A stretch of DNA of 64,000 bases from a virus, in IMG/VR virus record IMGVR_UViG_3300044609_000595, positions 1 through 64,000 of that record, one strand, 5' to 3'. The notes below the pieces were generated by a model. The model made no database searches. It was not told the DNA's origin and saw only the letters and a list, made by a program, of their open reading frames with translations. Positions within the stretch are counted from its first letter, which is position 1, and every line of letters starts with the position of its first letter. The translations under genes and the position numbers were made by a program. Shown here one piece after another: positions 49,070 through 56,765 of this stretch.

Positions 49070-49822
49070 ATGCCACGAGCAAGAAAAAGAAACACCCCCG
49101 ACATTGCTGGTATGAGCACCAAGCAAATGAAAAGGAAGAAGCCAATTAGTTCTGATTATCTTCTGAATATTGAACCGCTTACAGATAATCAGCGTATTAT
49201 GTTTGAGGAGTATGGGCGAGGTCAAAACATCTTTGCCTATGGTGCTGCTGGAACTGGTAAAACATTCTTAGCTTTGTTCCTCGCTCTTCGTGATGTTCTA
49301 GATGAAAACACCCCATACGAAAAAGTATATGTGGTACGTTCTCTAGTCGCCACCAGAGAAATTGGCTTCCTTCCTGGTACACATGAAGACAAAGCATCAC
49401 TTTATCAAATTCCATATAAGAATATGGTAAAGTATATGTTTGAAATGCCGAATGATGGAGCATTTGATATGCTTTATGAAAATTTAAAAGCACAGGAAAC
49501 TGTCAGCTTTTGGTCTACTTCATTCCTTCGTGGTACTACACTTGATAAAGCTATTGTTATTGTAGATGAATGCCAAAACTTAAACTTCCACGAACTTGAT
49601 TCTATCATCACTCGTGTTGGTGAAGATACTAAGATTATGTTCTGTGGTGATGCTAGTCAGTCTGACCTTCAGCGTAGCAATGAACGTTCGGGTATCATTG
49701 ATTTCCAACGTATTCTTCAACAGATGAAAGAGTTCTCGTTAGTAGAATATGGTGTTGATGATATTGTTCGATCTGGTCTTATCAAATCATATCTAATTGC
49801 AAAAATTAATCTAGGTCTCTAA
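49070..49822 (+). CDS. phoH: PhoH-like ATPase
   Basis: A 250-aa PhoH-family protein: Walker A GAAGTGKT near residue 58, RSLVATREIGFLPGT, Walker B IVIVDECQNL near residue 163 and MFCGDASQSDL. PhoH-like genes are a marker of marine phages; despite the name, a phosphate-starvation role is unproven and an RNA-related ATPase/helicase role is likely. One-base overlap with the next gene. Confidence 0.93.
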   Translation: MPRARKRNTPDIAGMSTKQMKRKKPISSDYLLNIEPLTDNQRIMFEEYGRGQNIFAYGAAGTGKTFLALFLALRDVLDENTPYEKVYVVRSLVATREIGFLPGTHEDKASLYQIPYKNMVKYMFEMPNDGAFDMLYENLKAQETVSFWSTSFLRGTTLDKAIVIVDECQNLNFHELDSIITRVGEDTKIMFCGDASQSDLQRSNERSGIIDFQRILQQMKEFSLVEYGVDDIVRSGLIKSYLIAKINLGL

Positions 49823-50514
49823 TGAAAATTTTTAATCATGTTGGTCTGATTGACCCAATCGAAATGAATACGGTGACTATTGATGGTAAGAGATACTATG
49901 TAACTCCCACCAACAAAAAACATAAATCAGTTACCACTGTGATTAGTAATAACCCAGCAAAGAAAAAATCTTTGATGGAATGGAGAAAGCGGGTCGGTGA
50001 AGATAAGGCAAACCGAATCTCCACACGATCCGCTACCAGAGGCACACGGTATCATAAACTTACTGAGAATTATATTAACAATGAACATGATGATACTTTA
50101 TATCAAGATGTTCCTTTGGTTTGGTTGATGTTCAATTCCTCACGTAAAATTCTTGATAACATAAATAACGTGTATCTACAAGAGGCCGCTTTATATTCTG
50201 ATTATCTAAGAATCGCTGGACGAGTTGATTGCATAGCAGAATATAATGGTAAACTTTCTATCATTGATTTCAAAACATCCGCTGAGGAAAAGAAAGAAGC
50301 ATACCTTTATGATTATTACGTTCAAGAAACAGCATACGCTTGTATGCTGCAAGAACTATATGGTCTGAAAGTTGAACAACTTGTTACAATCGTTGCTTGT
50401 GAAACTGGCGACGTTCAAGTTAGTATCGTGCCTCCTAAAAAAGAATACTTTGTTAAATTACAACAGTACATTAGGGAGTACGAAGAAACATATGAAAGAA
50501 ACATTGGAGGATAA
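49822..50514 (+). CDS. PD-(D/E)XK exonuclease, MGME1/RecB-like
   Basis: A 230-aa nuclease with RGTRYHKLTENY (His helix), AGRVDCIAEY, SIIDFKTS (D-x-K) and a QETAYACML helix (Q-x-x-x-Y motif), in the order used by Cas4/RecB/MGME1 exonucleases. Probably processes DNA ends in recombination or degrades host DNA. Adjacent to phoH in one operon. Confidence 0.85.
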   Translation: MKIFNHVGLIDPIEMNTVTIDGKRYYVTPTNKKHKSVTTVISNNPAKKKSLMEWRKRVGEDKANRISTRSATRGTRYHKLTENYINNEHDDTLYQDVPLVWLMFNSSRKILDNINNVYLQEAALYSDYLRIAGRVDCIAEYNGKLSIIDFKTSAEEKKEAYLYDYYVQETAYACMLQELYGLKVEQLVTIVACETGDVQVSIVPPKKEYFVKLQQYIREYEETYERNIGG

Positions 50515-50518
50515 ATTT

Positions 50519-50737
50519 ATGACAGCTGCGAGATTTTCGCAGGATGTGGAGAAGATAGCTCACGAAAACTCAATGAATTATATTGATGCTATTGTCCACT
50601 ACTGCGAAACAAATGAAATTGAAATTGAATCAGTTCCCAAACTGATCTCTAAACCACTAAAAGAAAAACTGAAGTATGATGCTCAGAAGCTAAACTTCAT
50701 GAAGAAAACATCTAGAGCAAAACTTATGCTTGTCTAA
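50519..50737 (+). CDS. 33: late promoter transcription accessory protein (gp33)
   Basis: A 72-aa protein whose VEKIAHENSMNYIDAIVHYCETNEIE followed by PKLISKPLKEKLKYDA aligns in pattern with T4 gp33 (IEKMVEEFGMSYLEATTAFLEENSI). The hydrophobic C-terminus (AKLMLV) parallels the T4 clamp-binding tail. gp33 links RNA polymerase to the gp45 clamp and, with gp55, allows late transcription. ATG 50519 follows GGAGG. Shorter than T4 gp33 (112 aa). Confidence 0.75.
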   Translation: MTAARFSQDVEKIAHENSMNYIDAIVHYCETNEIEIESVPKLISKPLKEKLKYDAQKLNFMKKTSRAKLMLV

Positions 50738-50739
50738 TC

Positions 50740-51081
50740 ATGTCCGACTTTTTTAAATCAGAATTAGTGAGGGGAGACATCCAAGAAATGGCAGAACTAC
50801 AAAGGTTCTGCTTTCAATCTATGGTTGCCTTCCCTGTTCTTTCTTCAGAAAAGAAGATGGAATACTTTCAAATTATGGAAACACTTATAGAAAAACAAAA
50901 GATTTTCTATACTAGATTGTGTTTAAGTGACGACCCAGAAGCCGTTGAAATGGCTGAAAATATGAAGCAAGCTGCAGTAATGATGGGTGCCACACCAGAT
51001 GATAACATGAATGTTATGTTCGATGATCTGCTGGTGAAGGTAAGCAAAATGAAAGAGCAGCTAGAGGCTCAGGGGGGTTGA
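50740..51081 (+). CDS. DUF1825-like protein, 113 aa
   Basis: SDFFKSELVRGDIQEMAELQ, EKKMEYFQIMETLIEKQKIFYTRLCLSDD and KQAAVMMGATPDD follow the pattern of the cyanobacterial DUF1825 family (small helical proteins, FF.S.IV...E). A host-derived or shared protein between cyanobacteria and their phages is likely. The stop codon lies inside the -35 box of the gp32 promoter. Function unknown. Confidence 0.7.
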   Translation: MSDFFKSELVRGDIQEMAELQRFCFQSMVAFPVLSSEKKMEYFQIMETLIEKQKIFYTRLCLSDDPEAVEMAENMKQAAVMMGATPDDNMNVMFDDLLVKVSKMKEQLEAQGG

Positions 51082-51106
51082 CGCAGCCCTGAGCCCGTGT
51101 TATGAT
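51066..51106 (+). promoter_or_regulatory. hairpin-embedded promoter of gp32
   Basis: GGCTCAGGG (51066-51074) pairs with CCCTGAGCC (51087-51095). The loop holds TTGACG (51078-51083), which with a 17-nt spacer precedes TATGAT (51101-51106). There is no T run, so termination is doubtful. The transcript leader to the gp32 ATG is about 50 nt. Confidence 0.65.
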
Positions 51107-51161
51107 GATTAGGTGATCCAGCGTCACACAAGCCAAATCCAATTATCCAAGGAATATCCGT

Positions 51162-52043
51162 ATGTCATTTGCAGATCTTAAGCGCAAGTCTCAGAGCAGC
51201 TTTGAGTTTCTCCAGAAGGAACTTGAAAAGTCCAGCACCCAATCAGGTGCCGACGATAGGCTCTGGAAGCCCGAACTTGACGCTTCTGGTAACGGTTATG
51301 CTGTAATCCGTTTCCTGCCCGCTCCCGAAGGAGAGAGCGTACCCTGGGCAAAGATTTATAACCACGCATTTAAAGGTCCTGGTGGCTGGCTGATTGATAA
51401 TTGTCCCACCACTAATGGTGACAAGTGCCCAGTCTGTGCTGCCAATACCAAGCTTTGGAATAGTGGTATTGAATCTGATAAAGAAGTTGCTCGTCAACGT
51501 AAGCGTAAGCTTTCTTATTACAGCAACATCTATGTTGTCAACGATCCCAAGAATCCTGACAACAATGGAAAGGTAATGCTTTTCAAGTATGGCAAAAAGA
51601 TTCACGATAAGATTCTTGCTGCTATGCAACCTGAGTTCCAAGATGAAACTCCTATCAACGTGTTTGATCTCTGGGAAGGTGCTAACTTTAAGATCAAGAT
51701 CCGTACCATTGGTGGTTATTGGAACTATGATGCTTCTGAGTTTGCTTCTCCCGCAGCTCTTAGTTCTGACGATGATGAGCTGGAACTGATTTGGAAGCAA
51801 GAGCATTCTCTGGAAGCATTTACTTCTACTGATGAGTTTAAATCTTACGAGGAACTGGAAACTCGTATGTCTTCTGTACTTGGCACTGCTCCTGCAACCC
51901 GTCAGGCTCAGTATGATGAAGATGAAGAACCGACTCCTGTAGCTACAGCAACTGTGGCTCGTGATGTTGATCTTCCTTCTTTCAAGTCTGAAGATGATGA
52001 TGATGCTCTCAGTTACTTTGCCCGACTGGCAGAGGAAGACTGA
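51162..52043 (+). CDS. 32: single-stranded DNA-binding protein (gp32)
   Basis: A 293-aa gp32 with an N-terminal basic segment (FADLKRKSQSSFEFLQKEL), an OB-fold core with a zinc-binding segment (NCPTTNGDKCPVCAAN) and a very acidic C-terminus (SEDDDDALSY) that binds replication proteins. Coats ssDNA in replication and recombination. Own promoter and terminator, so it can be expressed in large amounts. Confidence 0.95.
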   Translation: MSFADLKRKSQSSFEFLQKELEKSSTQSGADDRLWKPELDASGNGYAVIRFLPAPEGESVPWAKIYNHAFKGPGGWLIDNCPTTNGDKCPVCAANTKLWNSGIESDKEVARQRKRKLSYYSNIYVVNDPKNPDNNGKVMLFKYGKKIHDKILAAMQPEFQDETPINVFDLWEGANFKIKIRTIGGYWNYDASEFASPAALSSDDDELELIWKQEHSLEAFTSTDEFKSYEELETRMSSVLGTAPATRQAQYDEDEEPTPVATATVARDVDLPSFKSEDDDDALSYFARLAEED

Positions 52044-52050
52044 TAAAACT

Positions 52051-52078
52051 AAAGGGGGTCGTAAGACCCCCTTTTTTA
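52051..52078. terminator. bidirectional terminator between gp32 and gp53
   Basis: AAAGGGGGTC (52051-52060), GTAA loop, GACCCCCTTT (52065-52074), followed by Ts; A-rich upstream side allows use in the reverse direction as well. Confidence 0.88.
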
Positions 52079-52726
52079 TACTCCAGTTTTTTTCAAGTCA
52101 TTTGATATGTAATCAGATGACTTACTATACAGATTAGTTTTTTTGAAATCAGCAATGAATGGTTCTATGTACTGTGGTTTCAGTAAATAAATTTCTCTCT
52201 TCTTTTCATTTTCATTTGATTCATATTCAAATACAGTAACTGGATATGATATTTCACTACCAAGAACTTCTGCAACACCATTACCATTCCAGTATTTAAA
52301 TGTTGATTCATGGAATGTTTCATCAACAATCAGACCACTCTTTAATACAATAGTTCCTTGACTATTCTTTACTTCTGTTGTTTCATAATGATGAATCTCT
52401 CCATATGGATTTTCGTAATTTGATTCGATGTGTTTTCTTAAATCATATTCTGACAGAGGCATATCAAATAAAGGATTAATCATATTATTTGTTAATACAA
52501 TTACCCAGTCCATGAAAGGATCATTGTACATTTTTTCAGCAATGCTATCTAATCTTTCTCCATTTTTTACAGCATACTTTTTAAAGTATACAGAGTAAGA
52601 GAATACATCTGGATTAATTTGGTATCTTCTAAAGAAATTTTTTGCTCGTACAAAATCAGATTCCGAAAAAGGATAACGGATTGGTTTCGTATCGTATTCA
52701 ATATCTGGTATGTTTCTGAAGTACAT
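52076..52726 (-). CDS. 53: baseplate wedge subunit (gp53)
   Basis: A 216-aa protein with a LysM-like segment GERLDSIAEKMYNDPFMDWVIVLTNNMINPLFDMPLS, characteristic of T4 gp53 (YGNPQLYWVLLMCNDNYDP). gp53 is an inner wedge component that joins wedges to the hub. Last gene of the leftward head/baseplate operon. Confidence 0.9.
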   Translation of the reverse strand: MYFRNIPDIEYDTKPIRYPFSESDFVRAKNFFRRYQINPDVFSYSVYFKKYAVKNGERLDSIAEKMYNDPFMDWVIVLTNNMINPLFDMPLSEYDLRKHIESNYENPYGEIHHYETTEVKNSQGTIVLKSGLIVDETFHESTFKYWNGNGVAEVLGSEISYPVTVFEYESNENEKKREIYLLKPQYIEPFIADFKKTNLYSKSSDYISNDLKKTGV

Positions 52727-52727
52727 G

Positions 52728-53807
52728 TTAGTAACTATTGCCCTCTAGATTTACGTCGTTTGCAAATAGCAGTTTGGTTTCTTTAAAACTTACTGTCAAT
52801 TGTGTTGATACTGGAGATCCACCTTGGTATGTAGCATAAGCACCATCAGGTGTATAGTTAACATCAACACCAGCAATAGCACATAACTTATACATTGGTA
52901 GATACTCGTGTATTTTTCCAGCTCTCATATAAGTTACTTGACACAACTTAGGAACTGTCAATAGAGCTACGGATTCTCCGCCAAATGATTGACCACCCAA
53001 TTCAGGTAGCATTGCTTTTTTAAATGTGTTACAGATTGTTTTGATATTGATTGCTTCTCCTGCAGATTTGGGTGTCATTTTAAATGTCAATCCAAACGTC
53101 CTTAGATCAGCTCCTTGGTATAGCATTTCAGTATTGGGATTTAAAATTGTTCCTGATACAGAACCCATAAATTGATCCAAACCAATGTTGGAACCAGTCA
53201 TGCTATTGATTCCTTTCAGTGCAAGATCATAGAATTTAGATTTTGTCATCCCCTCTAATGCATCAATAGCAACTTCTGGCTCTGGTAATTTTCCACCAAG
53301 ACCTCTCATCATTCCTACTGCTGCAGTACCAAAGTCTGCTCCACCCCATCTAGCACCATACTGAGATTGAATATCCTCTGGCATGTAAAGTACAATTGAT
53401 GCAAAACCAGATGCTTTTTTTGCCTTCTCACTTGAACCAGATGCGTTATAAAAATTGTATGCATTAGATGCACTAAATTCATCGAGACCTCCCTGACCTT
53501 TACCTTTGCCGAAGGGAGGATTATAATCAAAGAACTCAAACACTACATAATCAGTTTCTGATGCAGTTATATTACTAGGGTATCTTAAACTGCCAGTAGA
53601 AGTATTGTTTATTGATGGTTTTAATCTAATGGTGCCATCTGTTTTTGAATCAGCAGCAAATTCTGATAATGATGTAGTAGATTCTGCGTTTGCTCTGGCT
53701 GCAGCTTCAGTTACAGGAATAATAGGTCTGCCCTCAGTATCTCGTACTCCAGTTGTACCTGGGGTTGTTGTTGGTAAACCAAATTCTCCTGGTGTGTAAT
53801 CTGACAT
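52728..53807 (-). CDS. 48: baseplate tail tube cap (gp48)
   Basis: A 359-aa protein, near the T4 gp48 length (364 aa). It has DYVVFEFFDYNPPFG, a Gly-rich part, then NPNTEMLYQGADLRTFGLTFKMTPKSAGEA and KTICNTFKKAMLPE, typical of tail-tube-related baseplate proteins. It caps the hub and starts tube growth with gp54. Overlaps the upstream gene by one base. Confidence 0.83.
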   Translation of the reverse strand: MSDYTPGEFGLPTTTPGTTGVRDTEGRPIIPVTEAAARANAESTTSLSEFAADSKTDGTIRLKPSINNTSTGSLRYPSNITASETDYVVFEFFDYNPPFGKGKGQGGLDEFSASNAYNFYNASGSSEKAKKASGFASIVLYMPEDIQSQYGARWGGADFGTAAVGMMRGLGGKLPEPEVAIDALEGMTKSKFYDLALKGINSMTGSNIGLDQFMGSVSGTILNPNTEMLYQGADLRTFGLTFKMTPKSAGEAINIKTICNTFKKAMLPELGGQSFGGESVALLTVPKLCQVTYMRAGKIHEYLPMYKLCAIAGVDVNYTPDGAYATYQGGSPVSTQLTVSFKETKLLFANDVNLEGNSY

Positions 53808-54670
53808 TACTTGATTCTCTCTATATCTTTCCTGTTGGTTCCTTTAACGATTCTTGTGCCTTTGATACGATCATTCCAGTATTGATTTGTTTCTTCCCAA
53901 ACATATTCTTTTGGGTATTCAATTTTACCACCGCCTTTCATCAACACAAAATCTTCTACAGGAAGAGCAGAAGCAGTCACCCATTCTTGTTTTGCTAAAT
54001 CTAAGAACAAACTTTTACATCTTTTATAAAGATATTTATGAATGATTACCTTAGGAATGTCAATCATTCCCTTTTCTAGTTTATCAATAACTATTAATCT
54101 TTTCTTTGGTGCTAGATAATGTAAATTGGCACCCCAAAATTCTCCTCCAGATACTTTCATCACATATAATAAAGGATACTTATCATAGTATGGAAGGTCT
54201 GGTGTCTCTGCTTTGTATTCAAAAAAGCATAGGTGTCCAGGAAATATTACACGACGATTTACATTTTGATCTTGATTAACTAACGCTCCAATCGAATCAA
54301 ATTTCTCTTGCTCATTCATGCGAGAGGGTTCTGTTTTGATTGAAGCACTTAAAGACTTTAGAGTTGTTTTATACCACGTTAAGCTTTTACTTTCTCCCTC
54401 AGTTTTATCTTTAATCTTTTCGAATATTGTTTGACTTGTTTGTTGTTTGCCTGCTTGGATAAACCCCTCGGTTTTACTAACAGCATCGGCTAACTCATTC
54501 ATATCTTTGTATGAAGAGTAACGTTTTATGCCATACTTAGAAGCAAGAGCACGTATTTGATCACGAGTGTAATTACTTAAGGATGGTAACTCATGACCGC
54601 TCAAATAAGACCATCTATCAATAGCATCTTTAGCATATGATTTTGGTTTTAAATTATTCTTAGCTGCCAT
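53807..54670 (-). CDS. virion morphogenesis protein, 287 aa (possibly gp2-like)
   Basis: N-terminal HeH/SAP-like helix pair (LSNYTRDQIRALASKYGIKRY), then SLTWYKTTLKSL and a beta-rich domain with FPGHLCFFEYKAETPDLPYYDKYP and GGEFWGANLHYLAPKKR. The last segment type is found in several phage virion or DNA-end proteins. Being just after gp4 and near the 274 aa of T4 gp2, it might be the DNA end protector, but order differs from T4 and I cannot confirm it. Confidence 0.6.
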   Translation of the reverse strand: MAAKNNLKPKSYAKDAIDRWSYLSGHELPSLSNYTRDQIRALASKYGIKRYSSYKDMNELADAVSKTEGFIQAGKQQTSQTIFEKIKDKTEGESKSLTWYKTTLKSLSASIKTEPSRMNEQEKFDSIGALVNQDQNVNRRVIFPGHLCFFEYKAETPDLPYYDKYPLLYVMKVSGGEFWGANLHYLAPKKRLIVIDKLEKGMIDIPKVIIHKYLYKRCKSLFLDLAKQEWVTASALPVEDFVLMKGGGKIEYPKEYVWEETNQYWNDRIKGTRIVKGTNRKDIERIK

Positions 54671-54671
54671 G

Positions 54672-55109
54672 TTATACTCCTAGATGATCTTCTGTGAGGA
54701 TTAAAAACTTCATCTGCCTATCTTCACAGAAGTCTTCTGCTGCTGCCCACTTGGCACGATTCTTCATGTAGGTTAGGACTTCTCTTTTCCAAGCAGCAGT
54801 TTTTCTTTTTGGTTTTTCAACTGGACCAGCAACTTGTTTCTTTGGTTTAACTTCTATCAAATACTTATTAATATTTCCTTCTTTACTTTTAACTTTGATG
54901 TAGAAGTCTGGAAAGTATCTATGAACTCTACCATCAGTAGGACAACGATAGGGAATAATTACTTCTTCACTTCCCCACTCTACAATACTATCGTTGCCAT
55001 CACAAAACACCATAAATTTCCGCTCCCACATAGAACGGTAGATAATTCTCGTAGGGTTTCCTCTATATTTTTTTGGGTTCTTTGGTTTGTAAATACCAGA
55101 ATACGCCAT
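54672..55109 (-). CDS. 4: head completion protein (gp4)
   Basis: A 145-aa protein very similar to T4 gp4/gp50: MAYSGIYKPKNPKKYRGNP, IIYRSMWERKFM, EWGSEEVIIPY, RYFPDFYIKVK, KYLIEVKPKKQ. The fold is TnsA-like, with PD-(D/E)XK-type residues (PDF..., IEVKPK). Needed to finish DNA-filled heads. First gene of the leftward operon. Confidence 0.93.
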   Translation of the reverse strand: MAYSGIYKPKNPKKYRGNPTRIIYRSMWERKFMVFCDGNDSIVEWGSEEVIIPYRCPTDGRVHRYFPDFYIKVKSKEGNINKYLIEVKPKKQVAGPVEKPKRKTAAWKREVLTYMKNRAKWAAAEDFCEDRQMKFLILTEDHLGV

Positions 55110-55138
55110 AAATACATATACCCTCCATGTATATTTAG
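55107..55138. promoter_or_regulatory. interlocked divergent late-promoter elements
   Basis: On the + strand CATAAATA (55107-55114), 26 nt before GTG 55140. On the - strand CTAAATA (55138-55132), 23 nt before ATG 55109. The two elements point at each other's genes across a 30-nt gap, serving gp4 leftward and the tail-tube-fold gene rightward. Confidence 0.55.
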
Positions 55139-55139
55139 A

Positions 55140-55844
55140 GTGGCAAAGAACGATTCAATAGCTCAATTTATCAGCGTCATATCTCGTGGCGGTGGTATGT
55201 CCATGACAAATGGTTATGACGTTGAGTTTGAACTGCCTTCTGAATTAGCACAAACAATTAGCAGCACGGTTAAAATTAATCCAAACACAAAAAATACTAC
55301 TGAGCTTGGGTATTTAATTAGTTTACTGTGCGACGAAGCACAGCTTCCAAATATTCAAGCAGCAACTGCACAAATAACTGGAGTGCATATGGGAGAAGGC
55401 CAAGTTAGTTATCCCCACACAAAACTATACAGTGACTTTAGTTTGAGCTGGATGTGCGATGCTAACATGACTCCATTAAAGTTTATTACCACTTGGCATA
55501 ATTTCATTTTCAATGGATTATCTACAGAGGAAATAAAAACTTTATCAAAAAATAAATTGAGCACTGTCAAAACTGTTAACCCAAATTTAATTAATAGAGC
55601 AGTTCGTTTACAATATCCAGAAAAATATTTGGCTACAGTTAGAGTAACCAAAACTGAAAAGGGAGCTAATGCTCCAAATAGTAGAGCACCAATTTCATAT
55701 ATCATGGAAGAATGTTATCCATATGCTATTGATGCAGTTCCTTTATCGTATGGCACTTCACAGATAACTAAAGTGACTGCTAATTTTTATTATAGAAAGC
55801 ATACTGTGGCTTATAATGATATCACCAATGGATATAAGGGATAA
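55140..55844 (+). CDS. tail-tube-fold baseplate protein (gp54-like), GTG start
   Basis: A 234-aa product from GTG 55140 (VAKNDSIAQFISVISRGGGMSMTNGYDVEFEL). SYPHTKLYSDFSLSWMCDANMTPLKFITTWHNFIF and the strand-rich C-terminus match gp19/gp54-type tail tube folds. Upstream codons in the same frame belong to the antisense side of gp4 and are excluded. A junction or tube role is likely; gp54 versus another tube-like protein is not settled. Confidence 0.7.
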   Translation: MAKNDSIAQFISVISRGGGMSMTNGYDVEFELPSELAQTISSTVKINPNTKNTTELGYLISLLCDEAQLPNIQAATAQITGVHMGEGQVSYPHTKLYSDFSLSWMCDANMTPLKFITTWHNFIFNGLSTEEIKTLSKNKLSTVKTVNPNLINRAVRLQYPEKYLATVRVTKTEKGANAPNSRAPISYIMEECYPYAIDAVPLSYGTSQITKVTANFYYRKHTVAYNDITNGYKG

Positions 55845-55848
55845 ATAA
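55841..55848 (+). promoter_or_regulatory. late-promoter-like element upstream of gp26
   Basis: GATAAATA at 55841-55848, 25 nt before the gp26 ATG, overlapping the stop of the previous gene. Confidence 0.45.
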
Positions 55849-55872
55849 TTACACGAATTGATTTAAAGATAC

Positions 55873-56586
55873 ATGGCATTACCTAAGCTTGGTGTACCTA
55901 CATTTGAATTAGAATTACCCTCAACTAAAAAAGTTATTAAGTATAGACCTTTCATTGTTAAGGAAGAAAAGGTTTTATTGATTGCACTAGAATCGGAAGA
56001 CGAAGATCAAATTTTTGCAGCGGTAAAAGATTTGATTAAAAATTGTGTGATTAGTAGAATCAAAGTAGATGATCTTCCTGCATTTGATTTGGAATATATT
56101 TTCTTGAGAATTCGTGCAGCAGCAGTAGGCGAAATTATTGATATGAATGTGACATGCACAGATGACAATGCCACTAGAGTTCAAACTCAAATTAATATTA
56201 ATGATGTAGAAGTATACTTCCCAGAAGGTCATACCAATAAGGTCATGCTTACTGACAACTTGGGTATTGTTATGAAGTATCCTGGTATGCAACGTTTTAT
56301 TGAAGCAGAATTTTTAGAAAAAGATATCAAGACAGAAGAAGTATTTAATTTCATTGCTGATTCTATTGAACAAATTTTTGATGCTGAAGAAGTTTATGAT
56401 TCTTCTACCACATCCAAGAAAGAATTTCGAGAGTTTGTTGAAGGGTTAACAACAAAACAGTTTGAAGAAATTCAAAAATTTTATGAGACTATGCCCAAAC
56501 TTCAACATAAATTTAAAGTAGTTAATCCAAATACTGGTGTCGAATCTGAGTACACTATTGAGGGTCTACAGAATTTTTTCGCATAG
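55873..56586 (+). CDS. 26: baseplate hub subunit (gp26-like)
   Basis: A 237-aa protein starting MALPKLGVPTFELELPSTKKVIKYRPFIVKEEKVLLIALE. The RPFLVKEEK pattern and size are those of phage baseplate hub gp26 (208 aa in T4). The C-terminal part is helical. Followed by gp51, as in T4-like gene orders. Confidence 0.85.
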   Translation: MALPKLGVPTFELELPSTKKVIKYRPFIVKEEKVLLIALESEDEDQIFAAVKDLIKNCVISRIKVDDLPAFDLEYIFLRIRAAAVGEIIDMNVTCTDDNATRVQTQININDVEVYFPEGHTNKVMLTDNLGIVMKYPGMQRFIEAEFLEKDIKTEEVFNFIADSIEQIFDAEEVYDSSTTSKKEFREFVEGLTTKQFEEIQKFYETMPKLQHKFKVVNPNTGVESEYTIEGLQNFFA

Positions 56587-56603
56587 CACTCTTCCAAAAT
56601 AGT

Positions 56604-56765
56604 ATGGAAGGGTACTATAAAACAAATTTTGCTTTGATGCAGTATCATAAATACTCTTTGACTGAGATTGAAAATTTGATGCCGTGGGAAAGAGAAGTAT
56701 ATACTTCTTTATTGATGCAGTATATTCAGGAAGAAAAAGCAAAACAAGAAGCAGCTAATCGATGA
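56604..56765 (+). CDS. 51: baseplate hub assembly protein (gp51-like), 53 aa
   Basis: ATG 56604; the product starts MEGYYKTNFALMQYHKYSLTEIE and contains MPWEREVYTSLLMQYIQ. This is the compact gp51/chaperone-type protein that follows gp26 in many myoviruses, with a shape like tail-assembly chaperones (HKYSL.EIE.M.PWER..Y). The stop overlaps the next ATG (ATGA). T4 gp51 is much longer, so homology is partial. Confidence 0.7.
   Translation: MEGYYKTNFALMQYHKYSLTEIENLMPWEREVYTSLLMQYIQEEKAKQEAANR

Noticed and set aside
54834-55139. N-terminal extension of the tail-tube-fold gene
   Set aside because: The extra codons lie fully antisense to gp4 and give a low-quality hydrophobic sequence; GTG 55140 restores a normal start.
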